Shown: one piece after another, positions 23,719-31,657 of the stretch
Layout of the letters: each line of letters opens with the position of its first letter
How positions within the stretch are numbered: the stretch's first letter is position 1
Source of the DNA: an uncultured Oscillospiraceae bacterium
Lineage (GTDB): Bacteria > Bacillota > Clostridia > Oscillospirales > Oscillospiraceae
Direction: 5' to 3'
NCBI GenBank assembly: GCA_947589745.1
Contig: CANQCS010000010.1
Span: 1 to 62,736 of the forward strand
DNA length: 62,736 nt
Notes under the pieces: generated by a model
The model's input: only the letters and a program-made list of their open reading frames with translations
Told to the model about the DNA's origin: nothing
Databases searched by the model: none
Translations under genes and position numbers: made by a program

Positions 23719-23913
23719 ATGGGCAGAGAGTACCGAGGCCGGTACTGCACCGTCTTTTACTGCGAGAAGGTCGTTGACCACCGCTGCTGCGCAGACTGCC
23801 GGCTGCGCAAGAACGGCAAGTGCCGGAACCCTTGCAGAAACCACCCGGCCAGATGCAAGCTGGAAGATGTGAGCCGGAGAATGGAGAGGGCCAGTGAAAA
23901 AGAAAAATCGTAG
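23719..23913 (+). CDS. Cysteine-rich small protein
   Basis: 64 residues from ATG 23719 (GGAGGTC upstream), with eight Cys in CTVFYCEK...CCADC...CRNPC...C, probably a zinc-bound fold. Basic. Overlaps the next gene. Function unknown. Confidence 0.6.
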   Translation: MGREYRGRYCTVFYCEKVVDHRCCADCRLRKNGKCRNPCRNHPARCKLEDVSRRMERASEKEKS

Positions 23914-24124
23914 CAGCGCGGCCCAGGCGCCCGCCGGGCCCAGGACCGTCAGCCTGGGCGATACGGTCACCAGGAGGGTAGAATCCCTGGGAGCTCCAAA
24001 GCTGTGGACAGGCCGCGTGGTCTACATACACCCACAGGGCAGGTTCCATGTGGTATCGTTCCCCGTCGGCTTTGATGGCAGCGGCGGGGCGGTCCGCGAG
24101 AGTTTTCCGGTGGTGACGGGATAA
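23894..24124 (+). CDS. Small SH3-like phage protein
   Basis: 76 residues from GTG 23894. A disordered, basic N-terminus precedes a short beta-rich part (TRRVESLGAP...WTGRVVYIHPQGRFHVVSF), reminiscent of a small beta barrel. Overlaps both neighbours. Confidence 0.5.
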   Translation: MKKKNRSSAAQAPAGPRTVSLGDTVTRRVESLGAPKLWTGRVVYIHPQGRFHVVSFPVGFDGSGGAVRESFPVVTG

Positions 24125-24324
24125 TGCTCTCCATCACTGTTCGCGTCAACGCCCCGTTGGCCAACGCCCTCGGCGTCAAAGAGGACCTGGCCATGTACCT
24201 GGAGCGGTACGGCGATGCCAGAGTGGTATCCGTCACGGAAGAAGCACCGAACCAGATGGACCAAATGACGATTGGAGGGAACTATTATGGCGAACACAGG
24301 AAAATGCCGCGGGTGCGGCGCTAA
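24124..24324 (+). CDS. Small phage protein
   Basis: 66 residues overlapping both neighbours. Beta-alpha start (LSITVRVNAPLANALGVKEDLAMYL). No motif recognised; the start rests on operon overlap. Confidence 0.45.
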   Translation: MLSITVRVNAPLANALGVKEDLAMYLERYGDARVVSVTEEAPNQMDQMTIGGNYYGEHRKMPRVRR

Positions 24325-24541
24325 GATCGTTTGGGTCAAGACTCCGGCCGGGAAGAATATGCCCTGCAACCCCGGCCTGGTCCCGTACCGGGAGGAGTAC
24401 AAGGGCAAGGACAAGGTCGTCACCATGGGCGGTGAGGTGGTGAGCTGCCGGACGTTCCCGGCCTATGGGCCGGTCACGGACATGGGGTATATCCCGCACT
24501 TTGCAACCTGTCCCAATGCGAAGCAATTCAGTCGCAAGTAG
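24287..24541 (+). CDS. Zinc-ribbon phage protein
   Basis: 84 residues from ATG 24287 (GGAGGGAAC upstream). CRGCGAKIVWVKTPAGKNMP begins a zinc ribbon completed by CNPG and the distal CRTF and CPNA cysteines. Proteins of this form are frequent just before the late regulator in Clostridia prophages; the function is unknown. Confidence 0.65.
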   Translation: MANTGKCRGCGAKIVWVKTPAGKNMPCNPGLVPYREEYKGKDKVVTMGGEVVSCRTFPAYGPVTDMGYIPHFATCPNAKQFSRK

Positions 24542-24564
24542 AATCAACATAGGGGGTGGGCCGC

Positions 24565-24969
24565 TTGACGCTGAAAGAACTGTCCTGGTACTTCGACCTC
24601 CAGGAGCGGCTGGCGCGGAACAAGGAAATACTGGTTTCCCTGGAGGCCGCGGCCAGCCCGAAGGGGCAGATGCTCACCGGCATGCCCCACGCCCCCGGCG
24701 TCAGCGACAAGGTGGGCGACCTCGCCATTGAGATCGCCGACATGAAGACCCGCATCCAGTATTTGCAGGAGGAGGCCGAGCGACAGCGGGAGCCGATAGA
24801 GCGGTTCATTGCCGGCATCGAGAACGACCAGACGCGCATGATATTCCGTCTGCGGTTCCTCCGCTGCCTGACCTGGGGAGAGGTCGCCGCCGTCATCGGC
24901 GGCCGGAACACGGAGAACGGCGTCAAATCCGCCTGTTACCGCTATCTGGCAAATTGCTCCCCGGAATAA
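24565..24969 (+). CDS. Late transcription regulator, ArpU/RinA-like (sigma-70 region 4 type)
   Basis: 134 residues; TTG 24565 is preferred because GGGGGTGG lies just upstream (GTG 24556 is an alternative). Coiled-coil N-terminal half, then a C-terminal helix-turn-helix (RMIFRLRFLRCLTWGEVAAV and the following helix), the layout of ArpU/RinA/DUF1492 phage regulators. These switch on packaging and structural genes. It is the last gene before the accessory cluster and the late operon. Confidence 0.75.
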   Translation: MTLKELSWYFDLQERLARNKEILVSLEAAASPKGQMLTGMPHAPGVSDKVGDLAIEIADMKTRIQYLQEEAERQREPIERFIAGIENDQTRMIFRLRFLRCLTWGEVAAVIGGRNTENGVKSACYRYLANCSPE

Positions 24970-25052
24970 GTTGCGTCGGCGCGATACGGTGTGACGCTTG
25001 AAAACGCGCCATCCGGCATGGTATGGTAAACTCGCAATTCTAAATCAAGCCT

Positions 25053-25086
25053 GGCGGTCCTTCTTCACGGGAGGGCCGCCATTCTT
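25053..25086 (+). terminator. Candidate terminator after the late regulator
   Basis: An 8-bp stem (25053-25060 with 25073-25080, one G-T pair) followed by ATTCTTTT. A possible promoter (TTGAAA 24998-25003, TATGGT 25022-25027, 18-base spacer) lies just before it, so an attenuator is also possible. Confidence 0.45.
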
Positions 25087-25197
25087 TTGGAAAGGGGGTT
25101 TGGCCACCGCGTTTCTCCTTTGCGCGGCGGTCTGGTCCGGGCAGGCGCCGGGTCGCCAACCGTGCCGGCAGCGGACACAACAAAAAAGGAGATTTCT

Positions 25198-26199
25198 ATG
25201 TTTTCTAATCTGACACGCAAATTCAAGTCAAATCCCACCATGTACTACGCCATGAGCATCGCGGCGTCCTGGGCAGGCGTCGGGTCGCTCATGAACTTCC
25301 GAACGCTCACCTACGACAACGGACTGGTCCCCGCCATCATCTGGGGACTGGGTAACTCGGTGGCCTGCATCCTGTTTGGCCTGATCGTGCTCCACCTCCC
25401 CACGGTGCGCAGTATCATGCGGACCAAGGCCCTGAAATATATCCTCGGATTCCTGACGCTGTTCCAGGCGTGGACCAACATGAACGGCATCCGGGAGATA
25501 TTCGGGGACACCTCCATCGGGACGAAGGGAGGCACGGTGATCGTCTATGCCGTCTGCATCTTCTTCATCATCCTGCTGCTGCGCTATGGCATGATCCGAA
25601 ACGTCCTGACGGACAGCGCATCCTGGTATATGGTCTATGGCCTTATCTTGCTGCTGACGGTGCTGGCTTATATCCACTCCGGAGGAGCGGTCAAGTCCGT
25701 GCCGATGGGGCTGGAATGGGAGAATCTGAAGGTCGGCATCTGGAAGGGATTCCTCCTGCTGCCCGGGCCGTTCACCTATGCCTATTTCTTTGAGCTGCTG
25801 GATTATAACGACCAAAACAGTGACGCTACCAACAAGGTCAACGTCACTCGCTCGTTTATCCTGGGCGGCCTGATGTTCGGCCTCTACATGCTGTTCTCCT
25901 GCGCCCTGGCCCTGGTAGATTTCAACCCTGCGCTGAACGTCATCAAGGCGGTACTGATCACCATCGTGGCCATATCCAGCATTTCCAGCTTTCTCTATTC
26001 CGAGTATATCCTGTTCGGCAAGCGCGTGGGCCTGCTCATTGACGTGGCCATCGTCGCGTACTGGCCGTATGTCGTGCCTATGGGCGTGATGGGCGTGTGG
26101 ACCCTCATGTCGGAGATCCGCATTTACCTTGTCGCCGCGCTGCTCCTGTTTGCCCTGGTGAAACGGGCCATGGCCCGGAGAGGGGAGGCGGCGGCATGA
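25198..26199 (+). CDS. Polytopic membrane protein of unknown function
   Basis: 333 residues; ATG 25198 has AAAAAGGAG 5 bases upstream. About nine to ten hydrophobic segments can be counted, with short loops and a basic C-terminus. No transporter signature is clear; the spread of segments is reminiscent of permeases. It overlaps the ParB-like gene and appears co-transcribed with the ParB / PAPS-reductase-like / IbrB-like genes, so it probably works with them or is cargo acquired with them. Membrane proteins of this size are unusual between phage regulatory and packaging genes. Confidence 0.7.
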   Translation: MFSNLTRKFKSNPTMYYAMSIAASWAGVGSLMNFRTLTYDNGLVPAIIWGLGNSVACILFGLIVLHLPTVRSIMRTKALKYILGFLTLFQAWTNMNGIREIFGDTSIGTKGGTVIVYAVCIFFIILLLRYGMIRNVLTDSASWYMVYGLILLLTVLAYIHSGGAVKSVPMGLEWENLKVGIWKGFLLLPGPFTYAYFFELLDYNDQNSDATNKVNVTRSFILGGLMFGLYMLFSCALALVDFNPALNVIKAVLITIVAISSISSFLYSEYILFGKRVGLLIDVAIVAYWPYVVPMGVMGVWTLMSEIRIYLVAALLLFALVKRAMARRGEAAA

Positions 26200-26783
26200 A
26201 CGTCGTGGTGAAGAAGCTGGCCGATCTGCATGAACCGGCGAAGAATGTGCGGCGCCACACCGTCAAGCAGCTTGCCGAGTATGTCCGCTCTGTTGAGATG
26301 TTCGGCCAGATCAAGCCCCTGGTGGTCGCGGAGGACGGTGAGATTCTTGCCGGAAACGGTCTGTATCTCGCCTTGAAGCAGATGGGCCGCGAGACTGCTG
26401 ACTGCTACGTCATGGCGGGCCTGACTTCAGCCCAGCGGAAGAAGGTCATGCTGGCCGACAACCGCGTGTTCGAGCTGGGCATCACGGACACCGCCATCTT
26501 CGATGAAATCATCCGGGAGCTGGACGGTGATGTGGATGTCCCAGGCTGGGACGCTGACCTGCTGGAAATGCTAAATGCCAGCGTATCGGATACCAATGAT
26601 GCCGTGGAGAGCTACGGCGTCTACGACCCGACCGATGTGGAGGCTGCCAATAATCGGGACCGTGTGGACCACACCGCGCCGCCGGCACAGCCCGCCCCTT
26701 CCCCGGCTGCCCCGGCAGACGCCGCAGTCCAGGAACAACGGTACATCATCTGCCCGAAGTGCGGTGAGCGGATATGCCTGTAA
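26196..26783 (+). CDS. ParB-like nuclease-domain protein
   Basis: 195 residues from ATG 26196, overlapping the previous stop. ParB N-terminal (sulfiredoxin-like) domain: LADLHEPAKNVRRHT, IKPLVVAEDGEILAGNG, YCVMAGL-type strands, and AQRKKVMLADNR. A linker rich in Ala/Pro and a final CPKCGERIC metal knuckle follow. This short ParB type is common in phages, often near DNA methyltransferases or PAPS-reductase-like proteins, and its biochemical role there is not settled. Confidence 0.75.
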   Translation: MNVVVKKLADLHEPAKNVRRHTVKQLAEYVRSVEMFGQIKPLVVAEDGEILAGNGLYLALKQMGRETADCYVMAGLTSAQRKKVMLADNRVFELGITDTAIFDEIIRELDGDVDVPGWDADLLEMLNASVSDTNDAVESYGVYDPTDVEAANNRDRVDHTAPPAQPAPSPAAPADAAVQEQRYIICPKCGERICL

Positions 26784-27904
26784 GGAAGATGGAAAGCACG
26801 TTAAACGTGCTGGAAGCTGCCCGGCAGCGCATCAAGAATGTGTTTGCCAATGGCTGCAAGGTCTACCTCAGTTTTTCCTCCGGTAAGGACTCCCTGTGCA
26901 TGTCCTCCATCACCTACGACCTTATTCGTGAGGGTGCCATAGACCCCAAGCAGCTGACGGTCATCTTCATCGACGAGGAAGGGCTCTACCCCTCCATGGT
27001 GGACGCTGCGGAGCGGTGGCGCCGGAATTTCCAGTCCGTGGGCGTGAAATTCCAGTGGTTTTGCCTGCCGTTCAAGCAGGTGTCGGTCATCGACCACCTA
27101 TCATCTTCGGAGAGCTGGATCACTTGGGAGCCAGGAAAAGAGGACCTGTGGATACGGAAACCGCCCAAGGGTGCTATCATGTCCAGCCCCTACCTGCAAT
27201 ACCCCGGCCAACTCAACTACCAGACGTTCTGCGAGCGGGCATTCGCTGACGGAATCCAGATGATAGGCCTGCGGACCGTGGAATCCCTGACCCGTTTGCA
27301 GGCTATCTCCCGTGCCGACATGCGGCAGCTGGGGAAGTTTTATCCGATCTACGACTGGAAAGACACCGACGTCTGGCTCTACATCAAGGAGCGCGGCCTG
27401 GAGTTCCCAGAGATATATATGCGGCTCTATGAAGCTGGCGTCAGCCGAAGGCAGCTCCGGCTCTGCGCATTCTTCGGCGACTGCGGCACCCAGGGCCTAC
27501 GCTGGATCGCCGAGACGGACCCAGACCTCTGGGAGCGCATCGAGCGCAGGGAGCCAAACGCCTACCTGGTGCTGCTCTACTGGGACAGCGAAATGTTCCG
27601 CAGGACCACGCATAAGCGCCGGGAGATGGAGAGCGGCGAGGAGGATAAGGACTACTGCGCCCTGTGCAAAGACGTCCTGTTCCTGAACACCGACAAATAC
27701 ACCATCGCCAAGGACACCCGGCGTCACCTCAGCAACTGGCGCACCCTGTTCTTGAAGACCTACGGTGTTGCCACCAATGACCATTACAAGCGCATGTACG
27801 AAGGCATCCTGTATGGTGACCCCAAGTGCCGCATCCTGCGCATCCTCTGGACGATGATCTACAACGACTACAACACGTCCACAAAGGGGGTGAAAGCGGA
27901 ATGA
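26774..27904 (+). CDS. PAPS-reductase-like (IbrA/DUF3440-type) protein
   Basis: 376 residues. The PP-loop SFSSGKDS (33-40) binds ATP, as in the PAPS reductase/N-type ATP pyrophosphatase superfamily. The middle contains YPIYDWKDTDVWLYI, a signature of IbrA-like proteins, and CALCKDVLF and CAFFGDCG cysteine pairs. Related proteins include DndC of the DNA phosphorothioation system. Here DndD/E-type partners are missing, and the partner is an IbrB-like ParB protein immediately downstream, as in the E. coli ibrA-ibrB pair. Confidence 0.8.
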   Translation: MPVRKMESTLNVLEAARQRIKNVFANGCKVYLSFSSGKDSLCMSSITYDLIREGAIDPKQLTVIFIDEEGLYPSMVDAAERWRRNFQSVGVKFQWFCLPFKQVSVIDHLSSSESWITWEPGKEDLWIRKPPKGAIMSSPYLQYPGQLNYQTFCERAFADGIQMIGLRTVESLTRLQAISRADMRQLGKFYPIYDWKDTDVWLYIKERGLEFPEIYMRLYEAGVSRRQLRLCAFFGDCGTQGLRWIAETDPDLWERIERREPNAYLVLLYWDSEMFRRTTHKRREMESGEEDKDYCALCKDVLFLNTDKYTIAKDTRRHLSNWRTLFLKTYGVATNDHYKRMYEGILYGDPKCRILRILWTMIYNDYNTSTKGVKAE

Positions 27905-28428
27905 GCGAGATGGACCTGTTCGCCCCTCTGTCCTCCCTCCAATGGGTGGAGCGAGACAAGCTGCGCGCCAACGACTATAACCCGAACAAGGTCAGCGAGG
28001 ACAACCTGAAGCTACTGACCCAATCCATCCTGACCAACGGCTGGACGCTGCCCATTGTCGTGCGGCCTGACTACACCATCATCGACGGATTTCACCGCTG
28101 GACCGTGGCCGGGCGTGAGCCTCTGCATACGAAGCTGGGAGGCAAAGTCCCCGTCGTGATCGTAGACCACCATGGGGATGGCAGCGCGGACGTGTACGGC
28201 ACTATCACCCACAACCGTGCCCGCGGTACACATCTGCTGGAGCCCATGAAAGCCATCGTCAAGAAGCTGCTGGATGAGGGCAAGACTGTCGCAGAGATAG
28301 GAAAGCAGCTGGGCATGAAGCCTGAAGAAGTCTTCCGGCTCTCCGGCTTCACCCGTGATGAATTCCTTGACCTGATGACCAAAGGACACGAGACATACAG
28401 CAGAGCTGTCGTGTATACGCACATCTAG
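27901..28428 (+). CDS. IbrB-like ParB-domain protein
   Basis: 175 residues from ATG 27901, overlapping the stop of the IbrA-like gene. ParB N-terminal domain: ANDYNPNKVSEDNLKLLTQS, PIVVRPDYTIIDGFHRW, and THNRARGTH, the signature of the IbrB group. A C-terminal helix-turn-helix (KTVAEIGKQLGMKPEEVFRL) follows. Paired with the PAPS-reductase-like gene. E. coli IbrB with IbrA activates surface-protein genes; here a role in regulation or DNA modification is possible. Confidence 0.8.
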   Translation: MSEMDLFAPLSSLQWVERDKLRANDYNPNKVSEDNLKLLTQSILTNGWTLPIVVRPDYTIIDGFHRWTVAGREPLHTKLGGKVPVVIVDHHGDGSADVYGTITHNRARGTHLLEPMKAIVKKLLDEGKTVAEIGKQLGMKPEEVFRLSGFTRDEFLDLMTKGHETYSRAVVYTHI

Positions 28429-28527
28429 CCTCTGGAACGGCCGCAGATGGCGCGCAAGACGCGCTGCGACTTCGGGCATGTTGCGATATGGCAATCGGCG
28501 CGAGGCTCAACCACGGACGCGCAGCGC

Positions 28528-28537
28528 CGTTGCAACG
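28528..28537. repeat. Dispersed palindrome CGTTGCAACG, copy 4
   Basis: The copy in the gene-free stretch before the terminase; only this copy and the one at 57171 lie between genes. See the finding. Confidence 0.6.
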
Positions 28538-28643
28538 GGCACGAAAAAGGTACTGTGAGCGGCACCCCCCAGAAGACGCGGGCTCGCAGACCCCAAAAAA
28601 TGCGCAGTTAGTGACGGGAAATTTTGTCATTTCGTTACGCATT

Positions 28644-28680
28644 CCGGGTAGTACGACACGAAAAACCCGGCATTTTTCTT
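28644..28680 (+). terminator. Candidate terminator after the IbrA/IbrB cluster
   Basis: A 6-bp stem CCGGGT/ACCCGG with a 15-base loop and CATTTTTCTT after it. The long loop makes it weak. Confidence 0.4.
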
Positions 28681-28873
28681 ACTGTCCTCTCTTTCTCACA
28701 GGAAAAACGCGGGAAAGAGTGCGATAATTCGGGCAGCCCATACCCGACTCTCCTTTCTGTCATAAGACCACACGGGGGTAAGGGTCTCACTGTTGGAGGC
28801 GTTAGATATTGCCTCCTGCGGCGCTCCAGTGCAATTCTGGTGAGCCCCCAATCCAAGGAAAGGAGTTTGCTAT

Positions 28874-29446
28874 ATGGCTGGAAAAGCAGCGGAGAAAATC
28901 ACGGCTGACACGACGGTCAGCACGTCGGAGCTTGCTGTGGTCCTGGGTCTGACGGGCCGCAGGATACAGCAGTTGGTCCAGGATGGAACGCTGGTAACAG
29001 TTGAGCGAGGCCGCCTGCCCCTGGCTGATGCCGTCCAGCGATATATCAAGTTCCTATCCGCTGGCACTGTTGACAAGGACGACATCGAGGTTGAGAAAGC
29101 CCGCCGAAAGTCTGAGGCCGTCATAAAGGCCAGCCGCGCAGCTGTGGCCAAGATGGAGGTCGCGGAGCTACAAGGCAAAATGCACCGCAGCGAGGATGTG
29201 GCCGCTATGACGGAGGACATGATATACAACATCCGGTCGATGCTGCTGGCACTGCCCGGCCGCCTGGCTGTGGACACTTCTGCCGCCGAAAGTGCTGCGG
29301 AGGCTGCGGTCATCATCCGCAGAGAAGTGTACGCGGTCATGAATGAGCTGTCCCATTATCAGTACGACCCTAAAAAATATGAGGAGCGGGTCCGCAATAG
29401 GCGGAACTGGGATGCCTCAAATGGGCGTGGTGACGATGACGAATAG
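28874..29446 (+). CDS. Terminase small subunit, Nu1-like
   Basis: 190 residues. N-terminal winged helix-turn-helix (TSELAVVLGLTGRRIQQLVQ), a basic coiled middle and a helical C-terminal part, the layout of lambda Nu1. It recognises the packaging site and hands DNA to the large subunit encoded next, with which it overlaps by 11 bases. AAAGGAG precedes the ATG. Confidence 0.85.
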   Translation: MAGKAAEKITADTTVSTSELAVVLGLTGRRIQQLVQDGTLVTVERGRLPLADAVQRYIKFLSAGTVDKDDIEVEKARRKSEAVIKASRAAVAKMEVAELQGKMHRSEDVAAMTEDMIYNIRSMLLALPGRLAVDTSAAESAAEAAVIIRREVYAVMNELSHYQYDPKKYEERVRNRRNWDASNGRGDDDE

Positions 29447-31376
29447 GCAGGCCACAGAGAATCTCAACCAAGCGATAGTCAACGCCATTGCCGGCATGAA
29501 GCCGCCGGAGGACATCACCGTCACAGAATGGGCGGAGAAGAAGCGGCGGCTGTCCTCGGAGTTCAGTGCGGAGACGGGGCCATGGAGGACCAGCCGGACC
29601 CCCTACCTCCGGGAACCGATGAACGCATTCACCGATCCCAAGGTGCGGAGGATCGTCATGGTTGCCGCGTCCCAGGTGGGCAAGAGCGAGTTCATCAACA
29701 ACTGCATCGGCTACATCATCGACCAGGACCCAGGCTCCATCCTGTTCATCCACCCCGTTACCATCGATGCCAAGGACTACTCCAAGCTCCGTATCGCGCC
29801 GATGATACGCGATTGCCCGACCCTCCGCAAGAAGGTTGTGGCTCCCAAGAGCCGGGACAGCGGGAACACGGTCTTGCAGAAGACCTATCCGGGCGGCATC
29901 CTCACGATGTGTGGCTCTACGGAGGCCCACGCCCTGGCCTCCAAACCTATTCGCTATGTGTTCGGCGACGAGCGGGACCGCTGGGCCAGGTCCGCCGGCA
30001 AGGAGGGCGACCCCTGGGACCTGGCCATGGCCCGGCAGACCACCTTCTGGAACGCGAAGGCAGTAGAAGTCAGTACCCCCACCATCAAGGGCGCCAGCCC
30101 CATCGAGGATTCCTATGCGGAAGGGACGATGGAGCGGTGGAAATCCAAGTGCCCGCACTGTGGCCAGTACAACGAGATACGCTGGGACGATATTCGGTAT
30201 GAGTATGAGGAGGCCGAGGTCAACCGAAAGAAGACGTACAAGGTCACCCACATATCTTACCGCTGCCCGTGCTGCACGGGCGAGTCCGACGAGATCACCA
30301 TGAAGCGGCAGCCCGCCCGCTGGGAGGCAGAGAATCCCGACGCCTATGAGGAACGCGGCGTTCGGTCCTTCTGGTTGAACGCCTTTGTGTCCCAGTGGGT
30401 ATCCTGGAAGACCATCGTTCTGAAATACCTGTCCGCCCTCGGAAACACCCGCAAGCTCCAGGTGGTCTACAACACCTGTTTCGGCCAGCTCTGGGAGGAC
30501 CGGGGCGACCTGGAGGACGAGGATAGCATGATGGCCCGCCGGGAGACGGACATCTACGGATTGCAGGACGGCGGGACGCCGTTCGAGCTGCCGGACGGGG
30601 TGCTGGTACTCACCGCAGGGGTGGACACACAGGATGATCGCATGGAGTATGAGATCGTCGGCCACGGCCATTTTGGAGAGACCTGGGGCATCGAAAAGGG
30701 CGTCGTGATGGGTAGGCCGGACGACGACAAGACCTGGGAGAAGCTAGATGAAATGGTGTTCTACCGGTCCCTCCAGTTCAAGGACGGTGTTAATCTCCAG
30801 GTGTCTATATCGTTCGTGGATGAGGGCGGCCACTTCACAAGGGAAGTCCGAAAGAGGTGTCAGGCGCGCATCGGCAGGAAGGTATTCTGTATCAAGGGCA
30901 TGCCGGGGCCCGACCGGCCCTATACCGCGCCGCCCAAGAAGCAGAAGATCATGGTCAATGAGACATATCTGGGCACATGCTGGCAATACCAGATCGGCGT
31001 AGACGCGGGGAAACAGGTCATCATGGATAACCTCCGGGTCAAGACGCCAGGGTCAAAATACTGCCACTTCCCCAGGAGGGACGACTATGGAGCCGCCTAT
31101 TTTGCCGGCCTGCTGTCTGAACGGCTCGAATACGACGCGAGTAAAAAGCAGCCGTGGGTATGGAAGAAGATACCTGGCCATGAGCGCAACGAGGCACTGG
31201 ACTGCCGCAACTATGCCATGGCCGCGTTCGACGTGCTACCGAAGAATCTGGATATGGTCGAGCGGTGGCTCCGCTCCACGCGGGATAAGACAGCCCCGCC
31301 GGTGCCCAAGGCCCGGCCGGTGAAGCGGCGGAAGGGGACCGGTAGAGGTCTGAACAAATACTATGATGAATGGTGA
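29436..31376 (+). CDS. Terminase large subunit, GpA family
   Basis: 646 residues. The ATPase domain starts with VMVAASQVGKSEF (Walker A-like, about 82-94) and YVFGDERDRW (Walker B region). The nuclease domain carries VLTAGVDTQDDRMEYEIVG (Asp metal ligands) and a final catalytic Asp region. The CPHCGQ...CPCC zinc knuckle in the middle is typical of GpA terminases. It translocates and cuts DNA during packaging. ATG 29436 is taken as start because it overlaps the previous stop; ATG 29421 is possible. Confidence 0.93.
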   Translation: MTNRQATENLNQAIVNAIAGMKPPEDITVTEWAEKKRRLSSEFSAETGPWRTSRTPYLREPMNAFTDPKVRRIVMVAASQVGKSEFINNCIGYIIDQDPGSILFIHPVTIDAKDYSKLRIAPMIRDCPTLRKKVVAPKSRDSGNTVLQKTYPGGILTMCGSTEAHALASKPIRYVFGDERDRWARSAGKEGDPWDLAMARQTTFWNAKAVEVSTPTIKGASPIEDSYAEGTMERWKSKCPHCGQYNEIRWDDIRYEYEEAEVNRKKTYKVTHISYRCPCCTGESDEITMKRQPARWEAENPDAYEERGVRSFWLNAFVSQWVSWKTIVLKYLSALGNTRKLQVVYNTCFGQLWEDRGDLEDEDSMMARRETDIYGLQDGGTPFELPDGVLVLTAGVDTQDDRMEYEIVGHGHFGETWGIEKGVVMGRPDDDKTWEKLDEMVFYRSLQFKDGVNLQVSISFVDEGGHFTREVRKRCQARIGRKVFCIKGMPGPDRPYTAPPKKQKIMVNETYLGTCWQYQIGVDAGKQVIMDNLRVKTPGSKYCHFPRRDDYGAAYFAGLLSERLEYDASKKQPWVWKKIPGHERNEALDCRNYAMAAFDVLPKNLDMVERWLRSTRDKTAPPVPKARPVKRRKGTGRGLNKYYDEW

Positions 31377-31387
31377 GGGGGAGAACT

Positions 31388-31645
31388 ATGGCCAGCAAAA
31401 TCACGATTAAAAAGCGCCTGGCATTCCGGGAGAGGGCGCTGGACCGGCTGTATGATGCATACGAGGCGCTGCTGAAAGGCGGCGTCAAAAGTTATATGAT
31501 CGATGACCGGCAGCTCACCCGCCTGGACCTGCCGGCGCTTGCCGAGGAGATACGCGAGATGGAAAACGAGATCGACGCGCTGACCGCGCAGCTGGCCGGC
31601 ACGAAGGGGCGGCGGGCCTTCGGCGTCCTGCCGAGGGACTGGTAA
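31388..31645 (+). CDS. gpW-like head-tail joining protein
   Basis: 85 residues from ATG 31388. Two helices around a short beta hairpin (IDDRQLTRLDLPALAEEI) match lambda gpW, which sits at the portal and lets the tail attach. Its position between terminase and portal is the standard one. Confidence 0.75.
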   Translation: MASKITIKKRLAFRERALDRLYDAYEALLKGGVKSYMIDDRQLTRLDLPALAEEIREMENEIDALTAQLAGTKGRRAFGVLPRDW

Positions 31646-31657
31646 GGAGGTGAGCTG

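Larger units (their letters stand above)
28429..28873. other. Long gene-free stretch before the terminase; possible packaging and late control region
   Basis: 445 bases without a gene. It holds a terminator-like hairpin (28644-28649 with 28665-28670, then a T-run) and a second hairpin (28795-28800 with 28811-28816) close to the terminase start. It also holds one copy of the dispersed palindrome CGTTGCAACG (28528-28537). For lambda-type terminases the cos or pac site usually lies here; I cannot identify it. Confidence 0.45.

Noticed and set aside
26774-27904. A Dnd phosphorothioation operon
   Set aside because: Only one DndC-like PP-loop protein is present; there is no DndA cysteine desulfurase, DndD or DndE nearby, and the signature residues fit the IbrA group better.
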